The notes beneath the pieces were generated by a model that was not told the DNA's origin, did no database searches, and worked only from the letters and a program-made list of their open reading frames with translations. From JAVZJR01 sp964435235 (GTDB lineage Archaea > Micrarchaeota > Micrarchaeia > Anstonellales > Bilamarchaeaceae), in the NCBI GenBank assembly GCA_964435235.1, contig CAYSXZ010000047.1:8369-72368 (forward strand): a DNA stretch of 64,000 bases. Direction: 5' to 3'. A program made the position numbers and the translations under genes. Of this stretch, positions 24,900 to 33,553 are shown one piece after another (within the stretch, counting starts at the first letter, position 1; the number at the start of each line of letters is the position of its first letter).

Positions 24900-25958
24900 T
24901 TATCCAAATGTTGCAAAGAAAGACGATAGGAATGCTGATACGAACCAGTAAACTATGTACGAAGTTATTAAAATAAATGGAAAATATTTAAGTCCTTGTG
25001 TCTTCGAACCAGTTCTTATCGTGCTTATTATAAAGGATGAAATTAGTGATGTAACAAAGATTACTGGGATTGTAAAAAGGAAGAAGTCATTAGAGCTTAT
25101 TATCGGACCTGCAAAGCCTCTTAGCACACCCAAGTACCCAAACTGAGCCCCTGCGGTTGATGGTACGCTACTGGCGATTCTCTCAAAGACTTCTATCAGT
25201 TTCTTTGCAACTGCAAATAGAAATGGTGTACCTATAACTGCAGCAAAGATAATAAAAATCTCGTACATGACAAGTGATGCGCTTATCTCCTTTCTTGTTA
25301 TTATTGTGTTCCTAACATCCGTAGCGGTCCTTTCTAATATCGCTGTGAGTTCCCCTCCGGTGGTGCTTGCCTGCTGCAAAAGGAGTATTGTCCTTTTAAA
25401 AACCTTCGAATCAAATCTCGAACTTAGTTTGCCCAACGCTTCTTCTAAAGACTCCCCACTGAAAGAGCCTTTTACTACAAAACGGACTTCGTCTGACAGA
25501 AGACCAAACTCCGGCTTTGCTGCGTACCACATCGCTTGATCGAGTGTCATGCCTGCCTTAATATTGGAGGAAACAAGCATAAGGAAGTCTGGTAAGACAG
25601 CCTCCATCTTGTTTCTTCTATCTTCGACTTTCATTATTATGTATGAAGAAAGAATAAAGAACGCGACGAAATAAAGCAGAATTAGCGTTGCTATGAAGAT
25701 GATCAACCAGATAAGAATGGTCGGAAGCTGGATTACACTTGATATGCTAGAGGTTATCATTTCCGAAGTTGGATAATACAATATCAAAAAAATAGAGATA
25801 AAGAATGAAATAACCAAGACGTCCAGTACCACATAACCAGCGAAGGCGTCCGCCGGTAGATTCACTCCAGCGCTGTTCAGCTCTCCCTCGAGTTTCTTTA
25901 TCCTTTCCCTTGTAAAGAGGAGCCGTCCAATGCTTTCGAATATAGTTTCATTTGTCAT
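24900..25958 (-). CDS. Type IV pilus platform membrane protein (TadC/T2SF domain), second of a pair
   Basis: A 352-residue integral membrane protein with a T2SF/TadC domain: paired hydrophobic segments at about 40-65 and 80-110, a cytoplasmic helical domain (DRRNKMEAVLPDFLMLVSSN, then IKAGMTLDQAMWYAAKPEFG) and C-terminal helices. It would form the inner platform that the ATPase turns to extrude pilin. A second T2SF protein is encoded 10 bp upstream. In archaella one FlaJ carries two such domains; the two-protein arrangement resembles Tad systems and the archaeal Pil/EppA-type pili. Confidence 0.85.
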   Translation of the reverse strand: MTNETIFESIGRLLFTRERIKKLEGELNSAGVNLPADAFAGYVVLDVLVISFFISIFLILYYPTSEMITSSISSVIQLPTILIWLIIFIATLILLYFVAFFILSSYIIMKVEDRRNKMEAVLPDFLMLVSSNIKAGMTLDQAMWYAAKPEFGLLSDEVRFVVKGSFSGESLEEALGKLSSRFDSKVFKRTILLLQQASTTGGELTAILERTATDVRNTIITRKEISASLVMYEIFIIFAAVIGTPFLFAVAKKLIEVFERIASSVPSTAGAQFGYLGVLRGFAGPIISSNDFFLFTIPVIFVTSLISSFIISTIRTGSKTQGLKYFPFILITSYIVYWFVSAFLSSFFATFG

Positions 25959-25968
25959 TCAAGACCAC

Positions 25969-26829
25969 CTATAATAGATATCTAGGCCTAGAACTTTCTA
26001 TCATCCCAAGGAAAAGGAATTGAATTATTGCTATAAGCAAGAATATTGGGATGAGGATTGAAGAACCGAATTGCCCGCCGCTTATAAACGATAAGACCGC
26101 AGCAGCAAAGACTATTCCTATAGACGGCACTATTATGCCGAAAAGCATGTAGAACATAACTGCTGGGGTAAGCTTTTGGCTGTACTCTTTCAATTGTATT
26201 ATCTGCTCTTTTGAAATCTGATCCAGAACAGCTTCCAATGAGTCGCCAACATCAGCACCGCTTGCTACCGAGTTTGCAATCTGCATCGTCATCTGAACAA
26301 AATATTTTGATGGATTATTCTGCGCGACCTCTCGGATAGCTTGCGTGGTTGGAACTCCAGCTATTATTTTATCTACTATTTTCTTAAACTCCTTGCTTAC
26401 TTCTCCGTAGCCACTAGAGACTCCAACAAAAGTTTCAAAGAGCGGCATGCCAGATTTCAGCGCGATTACAATATGTCTCCCGGCAAAAATTATCTCGTAA
26501 TCGAGCTCTTTCTTTCTCTTTACCAGCGCAGCATCTGGATAAAGCATAAAGTAATTGAACGCCATCAGAATGATAACTAGTGCGAGTGGAAGCAACCACA
26601 CCAGAGAGATCTGATATATTGTCAGAAAAACAAAGGATAACAAAAGAAGAAGTAATGACGCTATAATCGTTGAACCTATCACCTTTTCTAAGAATGCGGT
26701 ATGCGTGCTTGGGATATCCGCCAATTCGAGCTTTTTTTTCAAACCTGGAAACCGTGGAGCGAGAAACTCCGCGATTGGATAGAAAATTCCGCGTTTTTCT
26801 TTTCCTGCTTCCTTTGGATTTGGCGTCAT
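25969..26829 (-). CDS. Type IV pilus platform membrane protein (TadB/T2SF domain), first of a pair
   Basis: A 286-residue T2SF-domain membrane protein. Two N-terminal helices (about 47-95), a cytoplasmic bundle with ALKSGMPLFETFVGVSSGYG and a GADVGDSLEAVLDQISKEQI segment, then two C-terminal helices. It pairs with the downstream T2SF protein as the assembly platform. It begins 3 bp after the stop of the coiled-coil protein gene upstream, so the cluster is tightly coupled. Confidence 0.85.
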   Translation of the reverse strand: MTPNPKEAGKEKRGIFYPIAEFLAPRFPGLKKKLELADIPSTHTAFLEKVIGSTIIASLLLLLLSFVFLTIYQISLVWLLPLALVIILMAFNYFMLYPDAALVKRKKELDYEIIFAGRHIVIALKSGMPLFETFVGVSSGYGEVSKEFKKIVDKIIAGVPTTQAIREVAQNNPSKYFVQMTMQIANSVASGADVGDSLEAVLDQISKEQIIQLKEYSQKLTPAVMFYMLFGIIVPSIGIVFAAAVLSFISGGQFGSSILIPIFLLIAIIQFLFLGMIESSRPRYLL

Positions 26830-26832
26830 GGG

Positions 26833-28440
26833 TTATCCCTCAACAGTTCCGAAATACTTTCTTATTATATCAGGATTTAAACCTTTCTCCTTTGCCATAA
26901 GGATCTTAGCCACGGTAAGTGCTTCTGTGTGTGAAACATGTTTCCTTTCATATTTCTTAAAGTAATCAGGATTTTTAGAATGTAAATAGTAGAGCAAGGT
27001 TCCAGAGTCGAGATTATTTATCTCTGATATTATTTCGTCTACATTTGCTTCTTCACTTACAGCCTCTTCTTCACCAGCCTTCTTTTCGAATATGTCTCGC
27101 GCAGCAGTTCTTATCAAGCCATCTATCCTTTTCGCTATTATATCTTGTAAGGCCGCGAATTCCTCTTCATATTTCTTTTCTATGATATTTATTCTTTTAT
27201 CTATCTCATCAGAAATATCTTTTTCTTCAGCGCCTATACTTTCTCTTAATTTTTTCAGTTCGGCGAGATGTTTTTTCGTTGTATAATCTCTAAATTTTTT
27301 AATTGTTTCAGGAAGCTGTTCACTAAGTTTTGTGAGTTCAAAAACGAGATTATCGTAGAGTTTTTTCTTATTATCTACGCTTTCAGCCATTGTTAGATCT
27401 TCGTAGAATTTTTCCTGTAATGTATCCATCTTATGCTTATATGAATCTGTTATCGAATCCTTTGTCTGCGCAACTTCTGATGATTGTGTGGACAGAAGAG
27501 TCTGGAAAACCTGGAAATGTGCAACTGGGACTTCACTTGGTTTTTTTGTCTTTCTTGCCTTCGCTATAATTTTTCTTCCAGCCTCTGTCTTCATTGCACT
27601 TAGCATATTCTTAAGAGCAGCTATTTCATGCTTTATTGCTTCCCTCCTATCAATGCTTTTTTCTTTGAATAGCTCCTTTGTTAGTTCGAGCATCTTTTTC
27701 TTTATTGCAGCTTCGTCAGCCTTTTCGCCAATAGTGCTCACAACCTCTTTTTCTATCTGCTTATACTTCTTCTCAGCAGCTTCATCTGGGCTTTCCAATA
27801 TCTTTGGCATGAGTATCTCAGCTTCTTCTGATGGCAGTTTTTCTTCTTCTGGTTTTTTCTCCACAAATTTTTCCTCAGGGGGCGCTCTCTCACGAGGAGG
27901 AGCTTCCTCGGTTGGTTTTTTCAGCATCCCACTTTCTTCATATGCCTTTTCCGGCTTTTCAAATTCCAATTCGAGCTCGCTTGGAAGTTCTACCGGCTTT
28001 TCTCTTTCAAGTTCTATTTCAAGATGCGGTTTTGGTTTTTCTTCTGGTTTAGCTTCTAGAGTTGGAGGAGCCGCAGCCGCTATTTCTTCTGCTTTTTTGA
28101 GTGCTTCTGTAGTTATCGTTCTGAGTTTTGATTCTGCTTCTTCGATTTTCTTTGCCTCTGTTTCAGTAATAACCTTCTTCTTGGCTGCTTCCAGCGGAGC
28201 TACTTCGGTTGGTACTCTTGGTGCGAATATCTTCATTTTTGAGGCGGTTATTATCTTCTCTGCTCTCTCATAAAGATTGAGTAAATCTGGATAATCTACA
28301 TCAACATACTCAGCAGGATAAAGGTCGACGTATCTTTTTATCTCCACTACCCCTTCGTATCCTTTGTATCCGATGGTCTTCTTCTCAAGCCTCTTAATTT
28401 CCTCTACTACTTCGGCAAATGCACTATTCTCTTCTACCAA
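26833..28440 (-). CDS. Coiled-coil, Glu/Lys/Pro-rich protein of the pilus cluster
   Basis: A 535-residue cytoplasmic protein I do not recognise. A short folded N-terminus (1-90) is followed by a Pro/Glu/Lys-rich low-complexity region (about 95-215), long coiled coils (215-470) and a C-terminal helical domain (about 480-535). No signal peptide or membrane segment is seen. The gene is between the ATPase (3 bp away) and the first platform protein (3 bp away), so it must be expressed with them. It could be a scaffold or regulator of the motor, in the place where archaella have FlaC/D/E-like proteins, but no homology to these is visible. Confidence 0.7.
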   Translation of the reverse strand: MVEENSAFAEVVEEIKRLEKKTIGYKGYEGVVEIKRYVDLYPAEYVDVDYPDLLNLYERAEKIITASKMKIFAPRVPTEVAPLEAAKKKVITETEAKKIEEAESKLRTITTEALKKAEEIAAAAPPTLEAKPEEKPKPHLEIELEREKPVELPSELELEFEKPEKAYEESGMLKKPTEEAPPRERAPPEEKFVEKKPEEEKLPSEEAEILMPKILESPDEAAEKKYKQIEKEVVSTIGEKADEAAIKKKMLELTKELFKEKSIDRREAIKHEIAALKNMLSAMKTEAGRKIIAKARKTKKPSEVPVAHFQVFQTLLSTQSSEVAQTKDSITDSYKHKMDTLQEKFYEDLTMAESVDNKKKLYDNLVFELTKLSEQLPETIKKFRDYTTKKHLAELKKLRESIGAEEKDISDEIDKRINIIEKKYEEEFAALQDIIAKRIDGLIRTAARDIFEKKAGEEEAVSEEANVDEIISEINNLDSGTLLYYLHSKNPDYFKKYERKHVSHTEALTVAKILMAKEKGLNPDIIRKYFGTVEG

Positions 28441-28442
28441 GT

Positions 28443-30104
28443 CTAAAACCTCTTAAATTCCCACGGCTTCTTAGCGTTAACAGCTTCAAGAACCGTATCT
28501 GGATCTAGGTAGTAATTCGAAACTATTTCGCCAACTTGATCGACGTCATCATAACCATTCTTAACCATCCAGTTTAGAACCTCTATTTTCTCTTCGATAT
28601 CTTCTTCTATCTCCCTCTCTTCCATCCCAGCATAAAGAGAAAGGAGCTCTCCCAATCTTCCTAACCTTCCTGTTCCCTTTATTTTATCTGTTTTCACATC
28701 CCATTTATAGAGAACGTTTGCTTTTTCTTTAGCAATCTCTGAAAATTCTAGGACACGCCTTATATTAAATCTCCTGTGCCTGAAAGTGACAACTATTCCA
28801 GCAAGCGCGTCAAGCATGGCAGGAGGAATATTTATCGGAGGGTTGGTGAGTCTTGAAATTGTCTGCTCCGAATTATCAGCGTGTAGTGTTGCGTATACAC
28901 TATGGCCTGTGTGCATAGCCTCAAACATTACCTCCGCCTCCCTCTGCCTTCTTATTTCTCCTACAAGTATCCTATCTGGTCTCATTCTCAAGGCATTTAC
29001 AAGAAGATCGAGCATAGTAACCTCTCCCTTGCCTTCAGGATTCGCTTCCCTGACAACCAGAGGCACCCAATGGAGGAAGCTTGGCAGGGTGAGTTCTCTC
29101 GTGTCCTCTATGCTTACTATGCGTTGATTGGACGGAATAAGACCAGCCATTGCGTTAAGAAACGAAGTTTTACCAGAGCCGGTACCACCAGTTACAAGTA
29201 AAGATAGTTCGTTTTGAACGCACAACCATATAAGCGCTGCAACTTCAGAGGAAACTGTTCTTGAACGAATAAAGTTCGTTATCGTCCACGGATTCTTTGA
29301 GAATTTTCTTATCGTTATTGTATTACCAAAGCTCGATATTGGGGCAAGTGTAGAATTGACACGATCGCCGGAAGGAAGGTGAGCATCAAGCATAGGATTG
29401 AGGATGTTTATCTGCCTTCCAATCTTTCTTGCAATCATAGACGAGTAATCATAAATCGTCTCTTCATCCTTTATTCTAACATTGGTTTTACACCATCCAA
29501 ATTTCTTGTGATACACCCAAAGCGGCTCTCTCGAGTTGTTAACAACAACTTCTTCTAACTGCTCGTCGGCAAGGAGGGATTCCATTTCTCCAAGTCCCAA
29601 TGTATTTTGAAGAAGGTAAACCGCAAGTATCTCTCTCTTATCTTCAGGCAAGGAAGGGAAATTGCGTTCAAGAATCTTATGCGCCGCCGCAAGGAATTTT
29701 GATTTTACTTCTTCAAATTTTTTAGGATCAAGAATCTCGCTTATATCGAGTTTTACCTCTGATACTAGCTCTCCCTTTAGTTTTGTTTGTAAAATGAGTT
29801 TTGTTCCCTCAGCAATGCCAGGTATGGTAATTTCGTATCTTGGCACAAAATCTTTTTTTCTTACTATCTTAACTTCAACCGGGAGCCCTTCGTTCTTAAA
29901 CGAATACGAAGCAAGGAGCGCAAGCTGAGAGCGCATAATTTGTTGTCTTTCTTCGTATTGAGGTTTTTCCTCTTCCCCCGGCATCTTTTCTTCTTCAGTT
30001 TCTACATCTTCAGTTTCCTCTGATAGTTCTTTTTCCTCACTTACTGCTTCTTTCCTGAGTTTCTCCCTAATCTTCTCCTTTATATCTTTCTCCTCTTTGC
30101 CCAT
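28443..30104 (-). CDS. Type II/IV secretion ATPase (FlaI/PilT/TadA-like)
   Basis: A 553-residue hexameric secretion ATPase. A charged N-terminal segment (1-50) precedes the N-terminal domain; the catalytic core has Walker A GGTGSGKT (306-313), an Asp box IVSIEDTREL, the Walker B region MRPDRILVGEIR and the His box MHTGHSVYATLHA. It powers pilus assembly through the platform proteins downstream. It also belongs to the VirB11 superfamily, so it could in principle serve the membrane array at 42-50 kb, but its neighbours say pilus. Confidence 0.93.
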   Translation of the reverse strand: MGKEEKDIKEKIREKLRKEAVSEEKELSEETEDVETEEEKMPGEEEKPQYEERQQIMRSQLALLASYSFKNEGLPVEVKIVRKKDFVPRYEITIPGIAEGTKLILQTKLKGELVSEVKLDISEILDPKKFEEVKSKFLAAAHKILERNFPSLPEDKREILAVYLLQNTLGLGEMESLLADEQLEEVVVNNSREPLWVYHKKFGWCKTNVRIKDEETIYDYSSMIARKIGRQINILNPMLDAHLPSGDRVNSTLAPISSFGNTITIRKFSKNPWTITNFIRSRTVSSEVAALIWLCVQNELSLLVTGGTGSGKTSFLNAMAGLIPSNQRIVSIEDTRELTLPSFLHWVPLVVREANPEGKGEVTMLDLLVNALRMRPDRILVGEIRRQREAEVMFEAMHTGHSVYATLHADNSEQTISRLTNPPINIPPAMLDALAGIVVTFRHRRFNIRRVLEFSEIAKEKANVLYKWDVKTDKIKGTGRLGRLGELLSLYAGMEEREIEEDIEEKIEVLNWMVKNGYDDVDQVGEIVSNYYLDPDTVLEAVNAKKPWEFKRF

Positions 30105-30204
30105 TAGATCACCATGATCTCGTAACAGATATTCAATACATTAAAATGCGAAGTTTTTAAATATAAGTTCAGCCCCAACGAAAATTAAAAATATGAACAT
30201 ATGG

Positions 30205-31905
30205 CTACTGCTCTTCCCACAATTTCTTTATAAGTTTTTTAAGTTCTTCGCGCTTTTTTCTAAACTCTAATTCTTCTACTTCTGTAAGTCTAAGCTGCTC
30301 CTTTACTACTGCTTCCTTTTCTGCCGCCTCTGCTGCCCTTTCTGTTCTCAATTCAAGAAGGCTGGCCTGGCGAGAAAGGAGCATTATTCTCTTATTAAGA
30401 TTGTCTGCACTCTCGGCTAGGGTTGCGAGCGAATCCCTTATTTCCTCAAGGGCCTTTTTCTTTTCGTTTATACTTTCTGCAAATGCAACCATGCTGCTTA
30501 TCTCTCCTTCCTTCACAGTCTGTTTGAATTTCTTTGCTTCCTCTCTAAGTTGCTGCTGCTGAATGCTTGCGCTTTCCTTTATTTTTTCAAGTTCTTTCTC
30601 AAGGCGGACCACTTCATTGTTATATTTCTCTATAGAGGGAACAACCCTTTCTTTTACTTGCTGAAATGTTAAATAAGTTGATTTATCAGCCTCAAGGGCT
30701 TTCATGAGTTGTTCGGATTCCGCCCTTAACTCCGAGAGCTTCTTCTCGACCTCTTCAGCAATCTCCATTGTTCGCTTCGCGTTCAGTTGCTTTCCGCCCA
30801 TGAGCTCTGTTAGCTTTCTTAGGGCCGTCGTCTTTTCTTCAATAATCGCTTCCTTTTTAGAAAGTTCTTTTAATTCCTCCAAGAGCTTTTTTTGAGAAGG
30901 GAATTTTGTAACTATGGTTTTTGCTATCTCAAGCGAATCTGAGAATCTCTCTATAGTCTCTAGATTTTCCTTTAGTTTATCATCAATATCTTTACTCTTT
31001 TTGAAAAGAGAGTCTGCCTGTTTTGAGAGCTCACTAAGCTCTTTTTTTAGATTTGCTGCATTCTTTTCATAGTCTTTGAGTTCTTTACCAACCATGTTCA
31101 CTATTTCTGTACTCTCCTGAATATTTCTCAGGTCCTCTGCCAATGCAGTGTTTCTCCTTTTCACTTCCTTGAAATCTTCCATTATTCCGTCGAGTTTCTT
31201 TTTTAACTCTACAGCAGTTGGGAGAGAAACGCCCCTTGAAACCTCTTCCATTTCAGTTGCCATCTTCTTCTTTAATTCTGTCATCTCGGATAGAAGGGAT
31301 GGTATTTCCTTTTCTAGCTGTTTCACTCTTTCAAACAGTTTCTCTGTTTTGGATTCTTTTATCGCTTCTTCCGCAGTGCGAACGTCTTCCTTTAATGCCT
31401 TTATACTATCCCTAAGCAGTTTTATATTCCGAAGCATATCCTCTATTTTTTCTGCATTTTCCTCGAACTTTTTTTCAGAAATCGCGCCGGTTGCTACGCT
31501 AGGCGAAATCTTCCTCTCCATCTCTTCCAGTTTTTTATAAACATCCTCGTAGAACTTTTTGAATGAGTCGCTTAATGTTGCTATTTCTTCTATCTGCGGC
31601 GTCACCTTTCCTTTTACAGCAGCTATCTCTTTTTCAAGCTCGGCCTTTTCCTTATAAAAAGATTCTCTTTCTATTGCAATCTCCTCCTCGCTTGGCGTCA
31701 CCCAAACAAGATAAACCTTAGCGAGCCTATACTCAACCCGTATTATCCCTTCTTCCTCTAGCACACTTGCCCATTCTTCTATAGTACTGCTATCTATCTT
31801 AAGTTCACTTGAGCATTCCTTAAGCTCCACCCTTCCCCTTTCCTTCACGAGCTTTACAAGAGCATCCACACCAGTAGTAACAAGAAGCTCGTCGAATTCA
31901 GTCAT
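30205..31905 (-). CDS. Long coiled-coil protein with N-terminal winged helix
   Basis: A 566-residue protein. The N-terminal ~75 residues look like a winged helix (ALVKLVKERGRVELKECSSE, SSTIEEWASVLEEEGIIRV). The remaining ~490 residues are nearly continuous coiled coil without proline-rich breaks, reminiscent of SMC-like or archaellar FlaC/D/E-linked proteins. No membrane segment is seen. It lies 100 bp upstream of the ATPase gene on the same strand; the gap contains AT-rich promoter-like DNA, so the ATPase may have its own promoter. A link to the pilus is by neighbourhood only. Confidence 0.65.
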   Translation of the reverse strand: MTEFDELLVTTGVDALVKLVKERGRVELKECSSELKIDSSTIEEWASVLEEEGIIRVEYRLAKVYLVWVTPSEEEIAIERESFYKEKAELEKEIAAVKGKVTPQIEEIATLSDSFKKFYEDVYKKLEEMERKISPSVATGAISEKKFEENAEKIEDMLRNIKLLRDSIKALKEDVRTAEEAIKESKTEKLFERVKQLEKEIPSLLSEMTELKKKMATEMEEVSRGVSLPTAVELKKKLDGIMEDFKEVKRRNTALAEDLRNIQESTEIVNMVGKELKDYEKNAANLKKELSELSKQADSLFKKSKDIDDKLKENLETIERFSDSLEIAKTIVTKFPSQKKLLEELKELSKKEAIIEEKTTALRKLTELMGGKQLNAKRTMEIAEEVEKKLSELRAESEQLMKALEADKSTYLTFQQVKERVVPSIEKYNNEVVRLEKELEKIKESASIQQQQLREEAKKFKQTVKEGEISSMVAFAESINEKKKALEEIRDSLATLAESADNLNKRIMLLSRQASLLELRTERAAEAAEKEAVVKEQLRLTEVEELEFRKKREELKKLIKKLWEEQ

Positions 31906-31978
31906 GGGTGGATTACAGAATGTAGATTAATAAATATTTCTAAGGATGGCTCTTTCTCTTTCGTAATGATGAGGAGCA

Positions 31979-32962
31979 TCATCGTGGTAGTTGTTTTACC
32001 AACTTACAGAACTTGCATTCCCCTTCGCTGCTCGGTTCCCCACATATACTACAATAATTGATTATCATCTTGCTCTTATCATCGCCCCTCTCGCGGAACA
32101 TTCTCTGCAACGAAAGGAAGCTGTTTAGGATTTTGAACATCGAACCCGGATACTTATTTTCGAGCTGTTCGACTTCCGCTCGTACAAAACTCCTGAACGC
32201 ATAAGAGGAATACGGACAGCATTTCTTATCGAGAAGATTTAGTCCTTTTAGTCTTCCGTAGAGCACAACCTCGCGTTCCGGAGAGCGCAAAAACGGTTTT
32301 ATACGCGGTACAAATCTTCCATCGTGCACGAGGTGTTCATTGTAGCGTAAAAGTCGCATAGGTTCGTTTCTAATTATGTTCATGAGAATTGTTTGTGCAG
32401 TATCATTGAGAGTGTGCGCTATCGCTAGTTTATCTGCACCAAGCTCTCGCGCATGTTTGTTTAGGAGGTATCTTCGCACTACTCCACATTCGCTGCACGG
32501 ATTCCGCGTTCCTGTTTTTGCTACAAGTTCGTCCAACGTGTAGCCGATGTCATTCTTAAGGGAGAATATACTGTGCGGTACGTCCAAGGATTTACACGTC
32601 CCCCGCGCGATTTCGATTATTTTTCTATTATAGTCGCATTCTATTCCGAGATCGATTGTGATCGCGATGAGCTTGAATGGAAATCTTTTTTTCAATTTAT
32701 TGAGCATGTAAAGAAGGGTCGTGCTGTCTTTTCCTCCAGAGAGGCCGAGAGCGATGGTCTCACCTTTTTTAATCATTTCAAACTCGCGAATAGTTTCAAA
32801 GAAACGTTTTTCGAAATGCCTGAAGAAATGCCTTTGACACATATATTTGTTTGCGTACGGAAGGAAGATTACAGCGTCCCTGCTGCAGATGGAGCATTTC
32901 TTATCCTTAGGCACGTCAATGACGCTCTCGCGTTCGCAGCTTAAATTCTTGCTTACGCTCAT
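31979..32962 (-). CDS. tRNA 2-thiolation protein (TtuA/Ncs6 family)
   Basis: A 327-residue ATP-pyrophosphatase of the TtcA/TtuA/Ncs6 group. An N-terminal zinc finger (C23, C26, C42, H45) is followed by the PP-loop LGLSGGKDSTTLLYML (SGGKDS at 75-80), a central cysteine motif (NPCSECGVVRR), the AIAHTLNDTAQT motif and a C-terminal zinc finger (CSICGEP...GECKFC). These enzymes adenylate and thiolate uridine in tRNA, U34 or U54 depending on the subgroup; I cannot tell which from sequence alone. A single gene with no obvious partner nearby. Confidence 0.88.
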   Translation of the reverse strand: MSVSKNLSCERESVIDVPKDKKCSICSRDAVIFLPYANKYMCQRHFFRHFEKRFFETIREFEMIKKGETIALGLSGGKDSTTLLYMLNKLKKRFPFKLIAITIDLGIECDYNRKIIEIARGTCKSLDVPHSIFSLKNDIGYTLDELVAKTGTRNPCSECGVVRRYLLNKHARELGADKLAIAHTLNDTAQTILMNIIRNEPMRLLRYNEHLVHDGRFVPRIKPFLRSPEREVVLYGRLKGLNLLDKKCCPYSSYAFRSFVRAEVEQLENKYPGSMFKILNSFLSLQRMFRERGDDKSKMIINYCSICGEPSSEGECKFCKLVKQLPR

Positions 32963-32989
32963 AAGATCAGCATTAGAATTATATATAGA

Positions 32990-33535
32990 TTAGACTTTAT
33001 TTCTTTGCTCGCTTTCCGAAACCATCCTTAGAATTCCCTGAATGTCTTCCTCTGTTACGGTCGCTTCCCTGGATAATCTCCAGCCATAATTCTCCTCGAA
33101 TTTTGTAAAGTGGGGCGGAAGGCAGAATCGGAGCCGGTATTTCAATCATTGCACTCCTGTCAATATTTTTAGAAAGAATGTCCAGGAGAGTGATGTAATT
33201 TGCGCGCGCCTCGTCCAGTCTAAGTTCAAAGCATTCGAGGATATCTAGATGCTGTTTATTATCTATATCAAGTTCAGAGAGCCCTTTTTCTATAGGAATT
33301 TTGGAGTCTTATCCATCCATCCTTCAGCTTGAACAATCTTTCAATTAAAATTCGGTCATCCTTTGAAAGCTTTAGCATAGAAAGTTGGTTGATTATCTTG
33401 TGGATCCACTGAAAGTTTTGAGAGTAATGGAGTAACAGCAATGTATTCGCTTGTATGGGGCACAAAAAGGATAACCTTATCTCCATTCTTCAATCTAACA
33501 TCCTTATAAACAACGTCCTTGAATCTTTTGATCAT
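32990..33535 (-). pseudogene. Decayed gene with several frameshifts
   Basis: Reading from ATG 33535 gives MIKRFKDVVYKDVRLKNGDK and VILFVPHTSEYIAVTPLLSK, which then loses frame. The next section continues in a second frame (LSKDDRILIERLFKLKDGW), then in a third (IPIEKGLSELDIDNKQHLDI to EIPAPILPSAPLY). The C-terminus is in yet another register (FEENYGWRLSREATVTEEDI, ending QRNKV at the TAA at 32990-32992). Each segment looks like ordinary coding sequence, so about three indels separate them. The original would have been about 180 residues; I do not recognise its family. Sequencing error cannot be excluded, but three indels in 540 bp points to decay. Confidence 0.6.
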
Positions 33536-33553
33536 AGGCTCCTCACATTTATT

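Noticed and set aside
27488..28273. 261-codon open frame on the plus strand, serine/phenylalanine-rich
   Set aside because: It is antisense to the Glu/Lys-rich coiled-coil gene; a run of GAA/AAG-type codons read backwards gives long Ser/Phe-rich frames without coding character.
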